Part shown: in pieces, positions 40,500-50,099 of the stretch
Layout of the letters: every line of letters starts with the position of its first letter
Position numbering within the stretch: the first letter of the stretch is position 1
DNA from: Oegoconia quadripuncta
Taxonomy: Eukaryota > Arthropoda > Insecta > Lepidoptera > Autostichidae
Assembly (NCBI GenBank): GCA_949316235.1
Contig: OX438759.1
Coordinates: 19,282,618 to 19,346,617, forward strand
Direction of reading: 5' to 3'
Length of the DNA: 64,000 bases
Program-made: the position numbers and the translations under genes
Notes under the pieces: model-generated
What the model was told of the DNA's origin: nothing
The model's input: only the letters and a program-made list of their open reading frames with translations
The model's database searches: none

Positions 40500-40608
40500 G
40501 TTTTCGGTGTCGCAAAGTGGCATCAAATCTGGTCCCCAACTCAGCATTTGTTGTAGTCGAGAGAAGAAGAACGACTACAACGCTGGTTTTCAGTGGAGCC
40601 TATGCTTG
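40500..40608 (+). repeat. Repeat H
   Basis: ttttcggtgtcgcaaagtgg, ctggtccccaactcagcatt, gaacgactacaacgctggtt, tcagtggagcc. Reference intact copy for comparison with the interrupted one at 59968. Confidence 0.65.
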
Positions 40609-40640
40609 AACTTGCTGTACTTCGGAAACGTTATTATAGT

Positions 40641-40841
40641 CTATCTACTACTAGAAGTATCTATTATCTCTACATCTAGAACAAAATGTTCAACGTCATT
40701 CTCCAATCCCGAGACTGTGAATTTAAACATCTCAATAATGGGATCCCAAAGACTTTCACGATTCATTATTTGTATTTTAGGGAAGAATTTCTCAATATTT
40801 ATGAAGATATTCTCTAGTATGTATTCAATATTGAATATCAA
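40641..40841 (-). pseudogene. Unassigned open frame of 66 codons
   Basis: Minus-strand frame with ENIFINIEKFFPKIQIMN and WDPIIEMFKFTVSGLEND, Ile/Glu-rich and protein-like, cut at its 5' end by the SINE-C at 40841. No family recognised. It could be part of a gag- or transposase-like protein or an orphan exon. Confidence 0.25.
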
Positions 40842-41098
40842 CGACCTGTTTGGTGTAGTGGTTAGAAACTCTGCTGCTATACTAAAAGGTCGCGGGTTCG
40901 ATTACCGCTAGGGGAATATGTTTGTATGACGAGTACAGACATGTGTTCCCCAGTTATGGGTGTTTTTCATTTATATATGTATTTATTTACAAAAAAAAAT
41001 GTATTTGTGTAGTTTATCAACCATCTGGTATCCATAACACAAGCCTAAATGCTTACTTTGGACCTGTGTTTGTGCAAAGACATTTATTATTTATTATT
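40841..41098 (+). mobile_element. SINE-C, full-length
   Basis: acgacctgtttggtgtagtg, ggtcgcgggttcgattaccg, gttatgggtgtttttcattt, then a variant tail without the tagatggcg block and (ttat)n. Confidence 0.85.
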
Positions 41099-41209
41099 AT
41101 ATGTATGTTTCTTGGCCTCGGATTGCTCTCTAATGTTATTAATTAATTACATGCATTGTAAAATATTTTTAACAGATTGTACTTTTAAGTAGGCTTTCAG
41201 GAAATAAAC

Positions 41210-41242
41210 ATTATTATTATTATATTATTATTATTATTATTT
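41210..41242. repeat. (TTA)n microsatellite
   Basis: ttattattat runs before the truncated SINE-D, at the end of an aataaac-containing tail. Confidence 0.6.
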
Positions 41243-41463
41243 ATAATTTAATTACTTATGTGCATTTGTCCGACTGCTCTTAAACGGTAAAGGAACACAT
41301 CGTGAGGAAACTTGAATGTCTGAGAAATAAAAACTCAAAGGCATGTGAATTTATAAAAAAAATGTGTAGTTTATCAACCACCTGGTATCCATAGTATAAG
41401 CCTAGTTGCTTAGTGTGGAACTAGATGGCGCTGTGTGTATGTGGAAATATATTTATTTATATT
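41236..41463 (+). mobile_element. Chimera: SINE-D body joined to SINE-C tail
   Basis: 41240-41352 is SINE-D (acttatgtgcatttgtccga, cgtgaggaaacttgaatgtc); 41362-41463 is the SINE-C 3' half (gtagtttatcaaccacctgg, ggaactagatggcgctgtgt, tttatttat). The join falls in an A-rich spot. Either an insertion or template switching. Confidence 0.7.
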
Positions 41464-41589
41464 TATTTTATGTACTACATACCTACATAATAAGACTCAC
41501 CTGCATAGCATAACCATTGACAAACTTTTTAATTGACAAAGTTAACTGCCTATATAATTAGCTATAGAAATTATTTGAAGAAAACCGCA

Positions 41590-41700
41590 GTTGTTTGTTT
41601 GTTTGTAAACGCTTTATTGTACAAAAAGGCAATACATTAATTTTGCATTGATACAGAAATTGAGTACAGCGGCGGACTTATCTCATAGTTTAATATTAAG
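41590..41700 (-). mobile_element. LINE 3' end with CAAA tail
   Basis: gtttgtttgtttgtaaacgc, tttattgtacaaaaaggcaa, cagcggcggacttatctca. Reverse of 10830-10975. Confidence 0.6.
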
Positions 41701-42087
41701 TTTCATGTGACAATTTCCCGCGGGGGGGATTTGCAACTAACGTTTATCGTATATGTTTCATAAGACCTTCGATCGCACCAAATTATGCTGAGACTGAGAG
41801 ACATCCACTTGAGCGCACAATCATCTTTTTTCTAAAAAAAGGACTAAGTTGAATCAGCGCTGGTACGACACATGTCACAAGAGCACAAAGCTGCACTTGG
41901 CTCCTTTTATCACATCTTCTGCTGCTGAAGTTTTAAGTACCTAGGTATTGTAATCTACCTATTGAAAAGATATTCTAGGAAGGAACTGTGTACTTCTTTA
42001 CACTTATAAATTAATACTCCTAGATTGTCTATCAGAATGTTTGTGATAATAAATATTCATCAGAATTTTGATTTCCACACCAGAAAC
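41700..42087. other. No assigned feature
   Basis: No coding signal. 41712-41725 has a short cgcggggggga run. No repeat match found. Confidence 0.3.
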
Positions 42088-42185
42088 ACACCACAGAAAC
42101 CAGCGTTGTAGTCTAACTTCTAGACTGCAACTTATGCTGAGAAGGAGACCTTCTTTGATACCACTTTGCGACACCGAAAATTAAT
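42088..42185 (-). repeat. Repeat H, reverse copy
   Basis: aaaccagcgttgtagtctaa, ttatgctgagaaggagacct, taccactttgcgacaccgaa. Confidence 0.6.
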
Positions 42186-42189
42186 TTTT

Positions 42190-42639
42190 AAAGACTTTAG
42201 TCTATAAGTGAAACATTGCTTAGGTTTTTTTTTATTTTATTTTGTAACTGCATTATGAGATGGAGTACCTATCCTATAACATGAAACTGTTTTGTGTACT
42301 ACTTTTATCTCACTCGGTTCCAATTTCACTGTGTATATTTTCACATGTAATAATAAATGTGTGTCGCTAAAGGGGTCACAAAAATGATTCTTATTCTTGA
42401 TGTAAACTGGACTGCTTCCACCTGTCAGTTTGGCTACCCCATACCATCAACGCTTACTGCGATCTGGCGCTGTCCGTGGCGTATTAAATTAGGGAGTCGA
42501 GCTTCACTTGACTCTCACCCCCATAGGATTAGCCGCTTTGGCTTTTTGCGTCACATTATCTACACTCCCATTTGCTGGGGGGAGGTGGGACTTTCTTTCT
42601 TTCCTACTTTTAACCCTTAAATTCTTTCTTTAATTAGTC
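42190..42639. other. Unassigned
   Basis: 42480-42600 (gagtcgagcttcacttgact, cattatctacactcccattt) has the character of a dispersed LINE 5' or coding fragment, continuing towards the repeat at 42640. No recognisable peptide. Confidence 0.3.
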
Positions 42640-42765
42640 AGGGGTCCAAGCTGGCAATAGAGTCACGTAGGGCACCGTCTACCTTCAGTAGGCGCCGTGC
42701 AGAGTACCACTGTTGATCCTGACTTACAGGAGTTACAATGGGAGGAGAGCGGAGGTGGGATCTGT
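42640..42765 (+). mobile_element. LINE fragment, pair of 22438-22560
   Basis: gtcacgtagggcaccgtcta, ccttcagtaggcgccgtgca, cttacaggagttacaatggg. Matches 22438-22560 in reverse. Confidence 0.5.
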
Positions 42766-43205
42766 CTCTTTTGCTATATGAAATTCTATGTTATATCCTC
42801 TCATCCAGTCTTTCCAAATATCTATCCAATCCAAAAAAAGCCATTTGTTCTAAGCCATTGTCACCATTTGTCACAGCAGTGCCCAAAATTTAATACAATC
42901 CAACCGAAAACAACCTTTATTAACCCGGTGTGCATTCGATCAAAAACAATCTGCTATTGACAGAGCACGTGTGACACCAGCAAAACTTACGAGTATATCC
43001 GTTCAATTTGGAAGCCGTCCAGAATTACAGCGGAATCAGGTCGCCCGCGACACTTTCTATCTGCCCGAGTAGTCAGTGTGGGGTTTGTGAAATTCAACTG
43101 TTTGGTACGATTATAGCTTTATTTCTTCATCAGCGATGTTATGGGAGTCTTCTAAATTAGGCGTGCGAAACTAATTTTTAGCTTATGGTCAAAATTCTAA
43201 TAATA
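42766..43205. other. No assigned feature
   Basis: No family motif in the 87-aa frame at 42697-42960, which overlaps the LINE fragment. Confidence 0.3.
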
Positions 43206-43445
43206 TTAGGTCCTTACCTATGAAATTGGCGTTTTGTATGAAGAATTTCATTAAGACTGTTGTCTCCATACAAATATTTTAAATTTTTTTTTTGGGAACG
43301 GCAAATCCAAATTTAGCTAAACTTTGTGTGTATTATCGGATAACATTAAGTTAAGTATGGGCAGCGTTAATTTTTAAAAGTAACCGCTTTATAAAAGTTT
43401 CAGCAAATCTAAGAAATGATATGGGAAGCACATGAAAAGAGCTCT
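43206..43445. mobile_element. MITE (taggtc-ttacctatgaaattgg end), left half
   Basis: Starts taggtccttacctatgaaat and matches 57770-58010 almost base for base (gggaacggcaaatccaaatt, ataacattaagttaagtat, agcacatgaaaagagctctg), then stops at 43445 where a LINE piece joins. The TIR style and TA start suggest Tc1/mariner-type ends. Confidence 0.7.
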
Positions 43446-43449
43446 GTTA

Positions 43450-43500
43450 CTCGTTCGGGAATACCGCTGCCGGAAGTCCGTTCCACAGGGTGGTTGTACG
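43450..43500 (-). mobile_element. Jockey-like LINE fragment
   Basis: cgttcgggaataccgctgcc and ggaagtccgttccacagggt are the reverse of the 49880-49930 coding segment. 50 bp only. Confidence 0.6.
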
Positions 43501-43680
43501 TGGTATTTTACTGTTTATCTTGCATACAAGTTTTTGCAGTTATTCCTCTCGCACTTTCATGCCTCATACGATAATCTTTCTTACATTCATCTCATTCTTA
43601 CTTTTACAGGTGGGGGTCCTGTCTACACTGCCCTATGCTGCGCTAGCTACAAAAAAAAAGTTACAGAATATTAGTTATTT

Positions 43681-43968
43681 AACCGCCTCCGTGGCTCAAT
43701 GTAAACAACATTGGGTTTACGATTCGGAGGTTGCGGGTTCGATCCCCGGCGGGGTACATGTTTAAGTACTCGGTTTGGTTGGTGGTATCTAAATCTGCCG
43801 CCAAGCAGCAATGTTAATAGCATTGTTGTGTTCCGGTTGTCAGAGATAAGATAGCCAGTCCCTCAAGTGTGTTGGGGTTTCCGGTCAGTACGCTTCCACC
43901 TTCGACCTCATCTTCACTTAACATCAGGTGTGATTGAAGTCAAGTACCAACTCGTGCATAAAAAAAAT
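43681..43968 (+). mobile_element. SINE-A with central deletion
   Basis: Head and B-box (ggttgcgggttcgatccccg) intact. About 40 bp missing after gtttggttggtggta, so the aaatgtccgcctggc block is lost. Tail normal. Confidence 0.85.
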
Positions 43969-44089
43969 ATCCACTTAGCCAGATTTGCGTCATTTGAGAT
44001 TATTCTCCGAAAGAAAGAAAGGAAATAGTTTATTCACTACTTAAAACACGTAAAGGTTACATTATTAGAAATCACATTGTCCTGTTCCA

Positions 44090-44210
44090 GTTGCCAGTCC
44101 CTCAAGTGTGTTGGGGTTTCCGGGTCAGTACGCCACCACCTTCGACCTGATCTTCACTTAACATCAGGTGTGATTGAGGTCTAGTACCAACCCGTTGTGC
44201 ATAAAAAAAA
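44090..44210 (+). mobile_element. SINE-A 3' third
   Basis: gccagtccctcaagtgtgtt, ggggtttccgggtcagtacg, gtgtgattgaggtctagtac, gttgtgcataaaaaa. It follows the previous copy after 120 bp and shares its ctcaagtgtgttgg variant, so it may be a partial duplicate. Confidence 0.8.
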
Positions 44211-44214
44211 AACA

Positions 44215-44579
44215 GTCAAATGAAAGTGAAATAGGAAAAGATCATCGACTACAAATGACCTTGGCTCAATTAAAATAATAATCCTCATTCGAGTTTCAAT
44301 ACTTCGACACAAATCGCTTTAATGATCGCCTTCATTATAATACTTGAAGAAGATTGAAGTAAGACCCTATAATTAATTAAAACGTCAACTGGTACTTCAT
44401 TAATGTTTAACAAGCTTGTTCAAATTGTTCTTAGTAACTACTGCTAATGACCTATGTTCGGTATAGTAGAAAGCACCAATATAAAAAAAAAATGAAAATG
44501 AAATGAAAACCTTATTGTGTGTGGAATTTGAGTTATACATTTGCAGCTGTCTTTGCTTAATATTTTAGTTATTTTAATT
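44215..44579. other. AT-rich DNA, possible LINE tail at 44490-44560
   Basis: aatgaaaatgaaatgaaaac then cttattgtgtgtggaatttg resembles a reversed LINE tail. Nothing else seen. Confidence 0.3.
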
Positions 44580-44705
44580 CGATGTAAGACTTAACTGCGA
44601 CAAACACTATTGCGAAAGACTTAACTGCGAAAGATGGAACTGCGACAGTGCCGAACTGCGACAGATCTGACCTGCGAAAGACTTAACTGCGACAGGACTG
44701 TTATA
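44580..44705. repeat. Degenerate minisatellite, unit about 16-24 bp
   Basis: The core aactgcga(c/a)a(g) recurs about six times: taactgcgacaaac, taactgcgaaagatgg, aactgcgacagtgccg, aactgcgacagatctg, acctgcgaaagac, taactgcgacagga. Variable spacers. Not seen elsewhere in the window. Confidence 0.8.
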
Positions 44706-44737
44706 TCAATGGTTCGATTCGGTTCTGTTGTTTCTCA

Positions 44738-44785
44738 TGTTTTTGTAGGTACAAAATAAAGCATTTTTTGATTTTGATTTTGATA
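44738..44785 (+). mobile_element. LINE-F terminal 45 bp
   Basis: gtaggtacaaaataaagcat then (tttga)n. Extreme 3' end only. Confidence 0.5.
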
Positions 44786-45031
44786 TCGCTTTAAATTGTA
44801 TCTCGTTAGAATTAAAATTGTCTTGTGGAAAATGAATGTAATCATTTTTTATGTTTAAAAATGAAAATAAAAATTCTTTGGAGGTGGTTTCGACACGTAA
44901 AAATATAAATCTACACCAAACAGGTCGTCCCGCTACACAATGATCGCGCTGTTCTCTCTGTACCATCACTCTTTTGTATTTCACCTGTATATCACGAATG
45001 CATTATTTCATTGATTGATAATAATTGGAAC

Positions 45032-45193
45032 TTACTGGAATCCACGATCTCCAAACTCGTTCTGATCAACGTCTGCATCACCATCATCACCAGCACACAC
45101 ACATTGACATCCTTCGCCATTTTCACATTTCACCAACGACACGATCACTGGCTCATCACTATTAACGAATGCATCACCACTCGACGACCACAT
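45032..45193 (-). pseudogene. 53-codon Cys/Asp-rich frame, possible exon
   Basis: Minus-strand ATG at 45193; contains NSDEPVIVSLVKCENGEGCQ, then CVCAGDDGDADVD. The frame ends in a stop that is formed inside ccagtaagt, a good match to a splice donor (CCA|GTAAGT), so the stop may be an exon boundary and not a real terminus. The plus strand carries a pyrimidine-rich tttattcttttacag acceptor-like site at 45323-45337. No family recognised. The 124-aa plus frame over the region looks like the shadow. Confidence 0.3.
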
Positions 45194-45389
45194 TGGTATT
45201 CTAATTTAACGTCCACAGACCACAGATATTCCCGCGTATTTCTTTATAACAGACTTCTGGAATGGCTTCTATTTTCGGTGCCTCTATTTTCCTGGATGTT
45301 ATCCAAAAGTTCTTTTTTCTATTTTATTCTTTTACAGGCGGAACTGGCTATCTGGAAAGAAAAAATATTATTTTTAATAAAGTAAACAC

Positions 45390-45689
45390 TTGCGTATGAG
45401 TGATTTCTATAAATAATATTCTAAATGTAAATGTACGTCAACGTGATTTATTTTATTTCTGTGATGTTTAAATTAGTGATGTGTGGGTAGATGGTAAATA
45501 CATAAACGTTCCTTAATATCATGTTTATTAAATAAATTGGTATCTAGCGAAATAAGCAGCTTAAACATTGTGAAGATATTTTAATTCTGTTATATTTTAC
45601 GGCAAATAATTTTACTCCCAAGGTCATTATCGGCGTCAGTTCAACAAACCTACCAGATTCTTTACAAAATATTTGATGTATTTGTGTAC
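45390..45689. other. No recognisable feature
   Basis: AT-rich DNA with no repeat match or coding frame. Confidence 0.4.
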
Positions 45690-46160
45690 AGCTGTTACCC
45701 GCGACTTCGTCCACGTAGAATTCGTTCTCCTACAAAATGTGTCACTATGACTCAAAAGCAATCCCACTAATAACACCTATCCTACAGGAACCAGTCACTT
45801 TTCCGGGATAAAAAGTACACAGTCTCTCAATTTGGGAGGTCCAGGTTCGATCCCCAGGCAGGCCATGTGCCAATGAGTTTTTAAATATATTTTAATATCC
45901 GACTGCTCTTGAACGGTGAAGGAAACATCGTGAGGTAACATCCATTCCTGAGAAATAAAAATTCTAAGACATGTGAAGTCCCCAATCCGTATTGACCCAG
46001 CGTAGTGGACTCCCACCATTATAGGAGGGAAGGCCTATATCCCCGCAGTGGGATGTTCCTAATCGGTGTAAACAAATTTCATCCAAATCTATCCAGCCGT
46101 GTTTAGGCGTGAAGAGGTAACAAACCTACATGCACAAATTTTCGCGTTAATAATATGATG
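45690..46160 (-). mobile_element. Helitron-like dispersed repeat split by SINE-D
   Basis: Right-hand motif cagctgttacccgcgacttc and cttttccgggataaaaagta (45690-45813), interruption by SINE-D, then aatttcatccaaatctatcc and agccgtgtttaggcgtgaag (46075-46160). The same arrangement at 51710-52490 is interrupted by different elements. Confidence 0.6.
45815..46070 (+). mobile_element. SINE-D, near full-length
   Basis: agtctctcaatttgggaggt, ccaggttcgatccccaggca (B-box), actgctcttgaacggtgaag, cctatatccccgcagtggga. It lies within the Helitron-like repeat. The first bases of the head are eroded. Confidence 0.8.
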
Positions 46161-46449
46161 TAGATGGAATTTATATATTTGTGTAGGTAGTCGAAGTTAT
46201 GTTTTCAATTTATAATTATTGAAGATTGTTACTGATCAGTAATTCTGCCGAGTTATGTTATTTTCTCTGTTCCGAGTATTTGCTATTAACTTCAAGTAAT
46301 AACTATTTCCGATTCGCCCACAACACGGGAGAATGGAACGGAGCCGAATTCCATGTGTCATATCCGTTACAGTATAGTTATAAAGTGGAGACACGTTTAT
46401 TAATCTGATATGATCGACACTAGTCCTTTTGGTTAGTAGGTCACTTCTG

Positions 46450-46690
46450 CAAACAAACAAACAAACAAAATATTCTTTATTGTACAACAATAAGAAACAT
46501 AAGAAAAATAAGATAAAGGTGATAGTACAATTTGGCGGCCTTATTACTAAAAGCGATCTCTTCTAGGCAACCATTGGGTTAGGAAGCATTACGCACATGA
46601 TATGTAGGTAGCGTGCGCGGTAAACTAATTTTGAATAAAATAAATAAATCACCCATATAAATACATACATTAATCATTAAATACATTACA
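46450..46690 (-). mobile_element. LINE 3' end with (CAAA)n tail
   Basis: (aaac)n at 46451-46468, aatattctttattgtacaac, gtacaatttggcggccttat, gcgatctcttctaggcaacc. Reversed tail related to the tctggaagagat-type terminus. Confidence 0.55.
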
Positions 46691-46820
46691 TCACACAGCA
46701 AATAGTTTTGTATTGCTCGGATTATTCACAATGATTAAAACGGATGACGGTGGCCATTTTAGTCATTAGTGGTCAGTGTTGCTAATCACTACACCAAACA
46801 AGTCGTCGTCAGGTCGTTTT

Positions 46821-47148
46821 AATCGCCTCCGTAGCTCAATGTAAACAACATTGGGTTTACGTTTCGGAGGTCGCGGGTTCGATCCCCAGCGGGGTACATA
46901 TTTAGTGCTCGGTTTGGTTGGTGGTAGGGCATTTTAAATGTCCGCCTGGCTAGCTACCACCGTCTTATCTAAATCTGCCGCCAAACAGCAATGTTAATAG
47001 CATTGTTGTGTTCCGGTTGTCAAAGATAAGATAGCCAGTCCCCCAAATGTGTTGGGGTTTCCGGATCAGTACGCTTCCACCTTCGACCTCATCTTCACTT
47101 AACATCAGGTGTGATTGAGGTCAAGTACAAACACGTCGTTCATAAAAA
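46821..47148 (+). mobile_element. SINE-A, full-length
   Basis: cgcctccgtagctcaatgta, ggtcgcgggttcgatcccca, aaatgtccgcctggctagct, cttccaccttcgacctcatc, tcattcataaaaaat-type end. The bases just before it (actacaccaaacaagtcgtc at 46785) are the start of a SINE-C head. Confidence 0.9.
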
Positions 47149-47159
47149 ATAATTTCTAC

Positions 47160-47290
47160 TTGTACATCAAATTGCATCCAAATCCGTTTCACCGTGATTG
47201 AGCAACAAACAAACACACATCTTTTTTTTTTTTTTATATGAGAGGGCGGTAAACGAGCATGCGGGTCACCTGATGGAAAGCAATCACTCT
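47160..47290 (-). mobile_element. Helitron-like fragment followed by Jockey-like LINE tail
   Basis: 47170-47215 (gcatccaaatccgtttcacc, gtgattgagcaacaaac) belongs to the Helitron-like repeat. 47222-47290 (poly(T), tatgagagggcggtaaacga, gcatgcgggtcacctgatgg) is the reversed 3' end of the 26.5-kb LINE family. Confidence 0.65.
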
Positions 47291-47327
47291 TCTGGAAAGG
47301 AATCTAAACTTTCGCATGCGGACGCCG

Positions 47328-47388
47328 ACACCGATCGGTGTTCAAAATACTTTTATACCGACAACACTCGCGAACACCGATCGGTGTT
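47328..47388. repeat. Two copies of palindrome acaccgatcggtgt
   Basis: Perfect 14-bp palindromes at 47328-47341 and 47374-47387 (the second extends to 16 bp, aacaccgatcggtgtt), centres 46 bp apart. Between and around them: gcatgcggacgccg and cgacaacactcgcg. They could be dyad binding sites or paired subterminal repeats of a transposon. Confidence 0.85.
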
Positions 47389-47399
47389 AACGGACACCC

Positions 47400-48086
47400 G
47401 ACTTTCAACTCTCAATTGTAATGATTATAGAGTTCCAATTCCTTTGGACTGTGTTTGAACTTGTTCTCTATTAAATTCCGCATCCAATAATGTGCGCCAT
47501 GTCATGTTAGCTATGATATTTAGTCTGTATTTGCGAAAATATTTTTTTTCTCTTTGGGTGGGAGTATAGGCATAGAATTCCAACTACTGTTTTTTATTAG
47601 AACAGGCTTAGGAACCTGCCATAGAGCTTCCAATTCTCATAACAATTTATTGAATTACCCGTTTTTTTAAGAAAAACATGAAATAAATCTGTACTTTCCG
47701 TAAAAATACCAATTATATCGTGCATATAGGTATACCTACATATTACAACTCGTAACATTTTTCTGATTTTTTGTATTATAGCTGTAGTAGTGTTCATTCA
47801 TTATATCCATAGATAATATATTCCCGTAGCTATTGCTTTTCACGAACGTTTTTAACACCGCAGGTATTTTCGAAAATTTGACAGGCGCGCCGAGATACTT
47901 GACCCGCGGAAAAGAAAAAAGGAAAGAGAGGACAGAGAGGTAATATAAGAGTGGTACAACCGTCGACTGTAATTTAGTGGAGTGGTCATATAATAATTCT
48001 AATATTAAAACTACTTTGATGTAATAACGTTCACTCATTATTAAACACAATCAACGTAAACTACCGTAATATAGGGGAGACTAAGG
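47400..48086. other. No assigned feature
   Basis: The 104-aa minus frame 48050-47736 has no motif and low-complexity ends. 47870-47945 is GC-richer (gacaggcgcgccgagatact). No repeat match. Confidence 0.3.
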
Positions 48087-48950
48087 CCCGTATTAGTAAA
48101 CCAATCTCAAGACAAGTCTTGAGGCTGTATCACCCGAGATGCGTCTTAAGAAGTTGACGCTGTCTCAAGCTCCTTGCTAATTTATAAACCAATCTTGAGG
48201 CCTACTCAGCTGAGATCACTTCTCAAGTATTCGCTGCAGCGGCGATAGAATGATAGTCTTGAGTTTCGTTTATTAATACGTGAAACTCGGCGCACCTCTC
48301 AAGTAAGTCTTAAGTTGGGTTTATTAATCAACACGTTTACTTGAGACCGAACATAACACTGTTATCAATCTTGAGAATGGTTTATTTATACGGGTGTATC
48401 AATAAACCAATCTCAATACAAGTCTTGAGGATGTATCACCCGAGATGCGTCTTAAGAAGTTGACGCTATCTCAAGCTCCGTTCTAATTTATAAACCAATC
48501 TTGAGGTCTACTCAGCTGAGATCACTTCTCAAGTATTCGCCTCAGCGGCGAATGAATGATAGTCTTGAGCGCACCTCTCAAGTGAGTACTGCTTGAGTAT
48601 GCATGTGCTTTTCAATTCTCAAGTTAGGTTTATTTTTTTTTATTTTTTCGGACCTTTTCACCAATCATCTAGTCCCAAACTAAGCAAAGCTTGTGCTATG
48701 GATACTAGATAACGGATAAACATACATAAATATTTATATAAATATCCATGACTCGGGAATAAATGTTCGTATTCATCACACAAACATTTACCCCTCGCGG
48801 GATTCGAACCCGCAATCGTTGGTTTTGCTGATAGGGTCACTATCCACTACACCAACCGGTCGTCAACGTTTAACGTCGTCGTATTAATCAACACGTTTAC
48901 TTGAGACCGGTCACAAGACTGTTCTCAATCTTGAGAATGGTTTATTAATT
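48087..48950. mobile_element. Head-to-tail pair of MITEs, second split by SINE-B
   Basis: Unit 1 48087-48394 runs from cccgtattagtaaaccaatc to ttgagaatggtttatttata, an inverted pair. Unit 2 starts at once (gtgtatcaataaaccaatct) and repeats every internal block (tcacccgagatgcgtcttaa; ctcagctgagatcacttctc; ttaatcaacacgtttacttg), ending near 48950. Unit 2 lacks about 30 bp around gtttcgtttattaatacg. Many tcttgag/ctcaag words give extra internal pairing. Confidence 0.85.
48648..48866 (-). mobile_element. SINE-B nested in the MITE dimer
   Basis: tcaccaatcatctagtccca, gcgggattcgaacccgcaat, caaccggtcgtca; preceded by a poly(T)-rich tail at 48632. Younger than the MITE duplication. Confidence 0.85.
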
Positions 48951-48959
48951 AACCTATAT

Positions 48960-49256
48960 TTATTTGAACAGTCCCCTCTGTTACTAAACCGAGCCCTGTG
49001 TAACCAAAATTGACACTTTCAATTCTAAACAATATCACGTTACCCCACCGTGCCTATGTTTACACCTCACTTCCGCTCCAATAATACTCCCCCGCGGATG
49101 TGACGTCTCCTTGCCTTGAAAATAGTATATTATGGTAATTAACTCATCCAATTAAAACCAGTGTGTGGTTGATGGAATAGGTGCAACGACTTTTTACAAG
49201 CTATTATTTAGCTTGCAATATTCGTACGTAAGTAAATTTTTTGTGACAGGCATGTA
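48960..49256. other. No assigned feature
   Basis: Unique-looking sequence, no long frame. cacgttaccccaccgtgcct is the only GC-balanced stretch. Confidence 0.3.
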
Positions 49257-49530
49257 GGTACGAAACCCTTGTGTGTTCGTACCCTCGTAGAAACGAAACG
49301 AAGGTGTGAGACTCGACAGCGCCCTCCGGGAACGGGTCTCCCCTTGCGAGGGGGGGGCGGGGGGGGGGGGGGGGGCTGGAGCCGCTTATGCGTTCCCAGG
49401 TCCTCCCTACTGCCGAAGAAGGTCGCCGCGGGGTTTTGGGGAGGGGAGTCCCACATAACCGTCTCGCCGTCCCCCAGGCGAGCGGTACGCGTCAGGCGTT
49501 TCCCTGGTACGAAAAAAGGTACGAAACCCT
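49257..49530 (+). mobile_element. GC-rich 248-bp retro-insert with 13-bp target duplication
   Basis: ggtacgaaaccct occurs at 49257-49269 and again at 49518-49530. The insert ends with cctggtacgaaaaaa, a short A tail. It is strikingly GC-rich (gaggggggg, runs of G to 18) with cgcttatgcgttcccaggtc and ctcgccgtcccccaggcgag. A long target duplication plus A tail indicates retroposition, probably of a truncated LINE. The opposed 82- to 87-aa frames (poly-Pro, poly-Gly) are composition artefacts. Confidence 0.7.
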
Positions 49531-49654
49531 AAAAAGGCCCATTGAGAACAATCATTGTACATCATTAAACAAACTGGGGGCCGATCGCGCTAAGTTTGAA
49601 CGATAATACCAGAGCTAAACCATAACTAAAAACGTTACGTTAAGAACATTTTGT

Positions 49655-50095
49655 TGGATGGATCTGGATCTAACTGGATCCCCTGGCGTTGCGAAGAGAC
49701 GTCGCGTCCCTCTGCATCCTCTATCGCATATTTCATGGGGAGTGTTCTGAAGAACTGTTCGAGCTAATACTCGCTGCTCAATTTAACCGTTACACTTCTC
49801 GCCGAAAATTAAAACTCCATCCACATCACCTGGATGAGTGGAAATCTACCACTGTACGTTTCTCAAGAAACTTCTTACCACGTACGACCACCCTGTGGAA
49901 CAGACTTCCGGCAGCGGTGTTCCCGAACGAGTACGACATTGGAACCTTCAAGAAGCGAGCCTACACCTTCCTCAAAGGCCGGCAACGCATCTGTGACCCT
50001 TTTGGTGTTGCGGGTGTCCATGGGCGGCGGTGATTGCTTTCCATCAGGTGACCCGCATGCTCGTTTGCCGCCCTATCATATTAAAAAAAAAAAAA
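49655..50095 (+). pseudogene. C-terminus of a Jockey-like LINE with 3' UTR
   Basis: Plus-strand frame from about 49680 reads [60 protein letters not shown] and ends GVAGVHGRR. In better condition than the 26.5-kb copy (no frameshift to the stop at 50033). The 3' UTR closes with atgctcgtttgccgccctat and poly(A) at 50083. RT core missing by 5' truncation. Confidence 0.85.
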
Positions 50096-50099
50096 CCTG

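Noticed and set aside
45011..45385. 124-aa plus-strand protein
   Set aside because: Composition is Ser/Thr/Ile/Leu-rich with no motif; the opposite strand has the more protein-like frame and a donor site.
49208..49532. Proline-rich or glycine-rich proteins
   Set aside because: They arise from a run of G (or C on the other strand) inside a GC-rich retro-insert.
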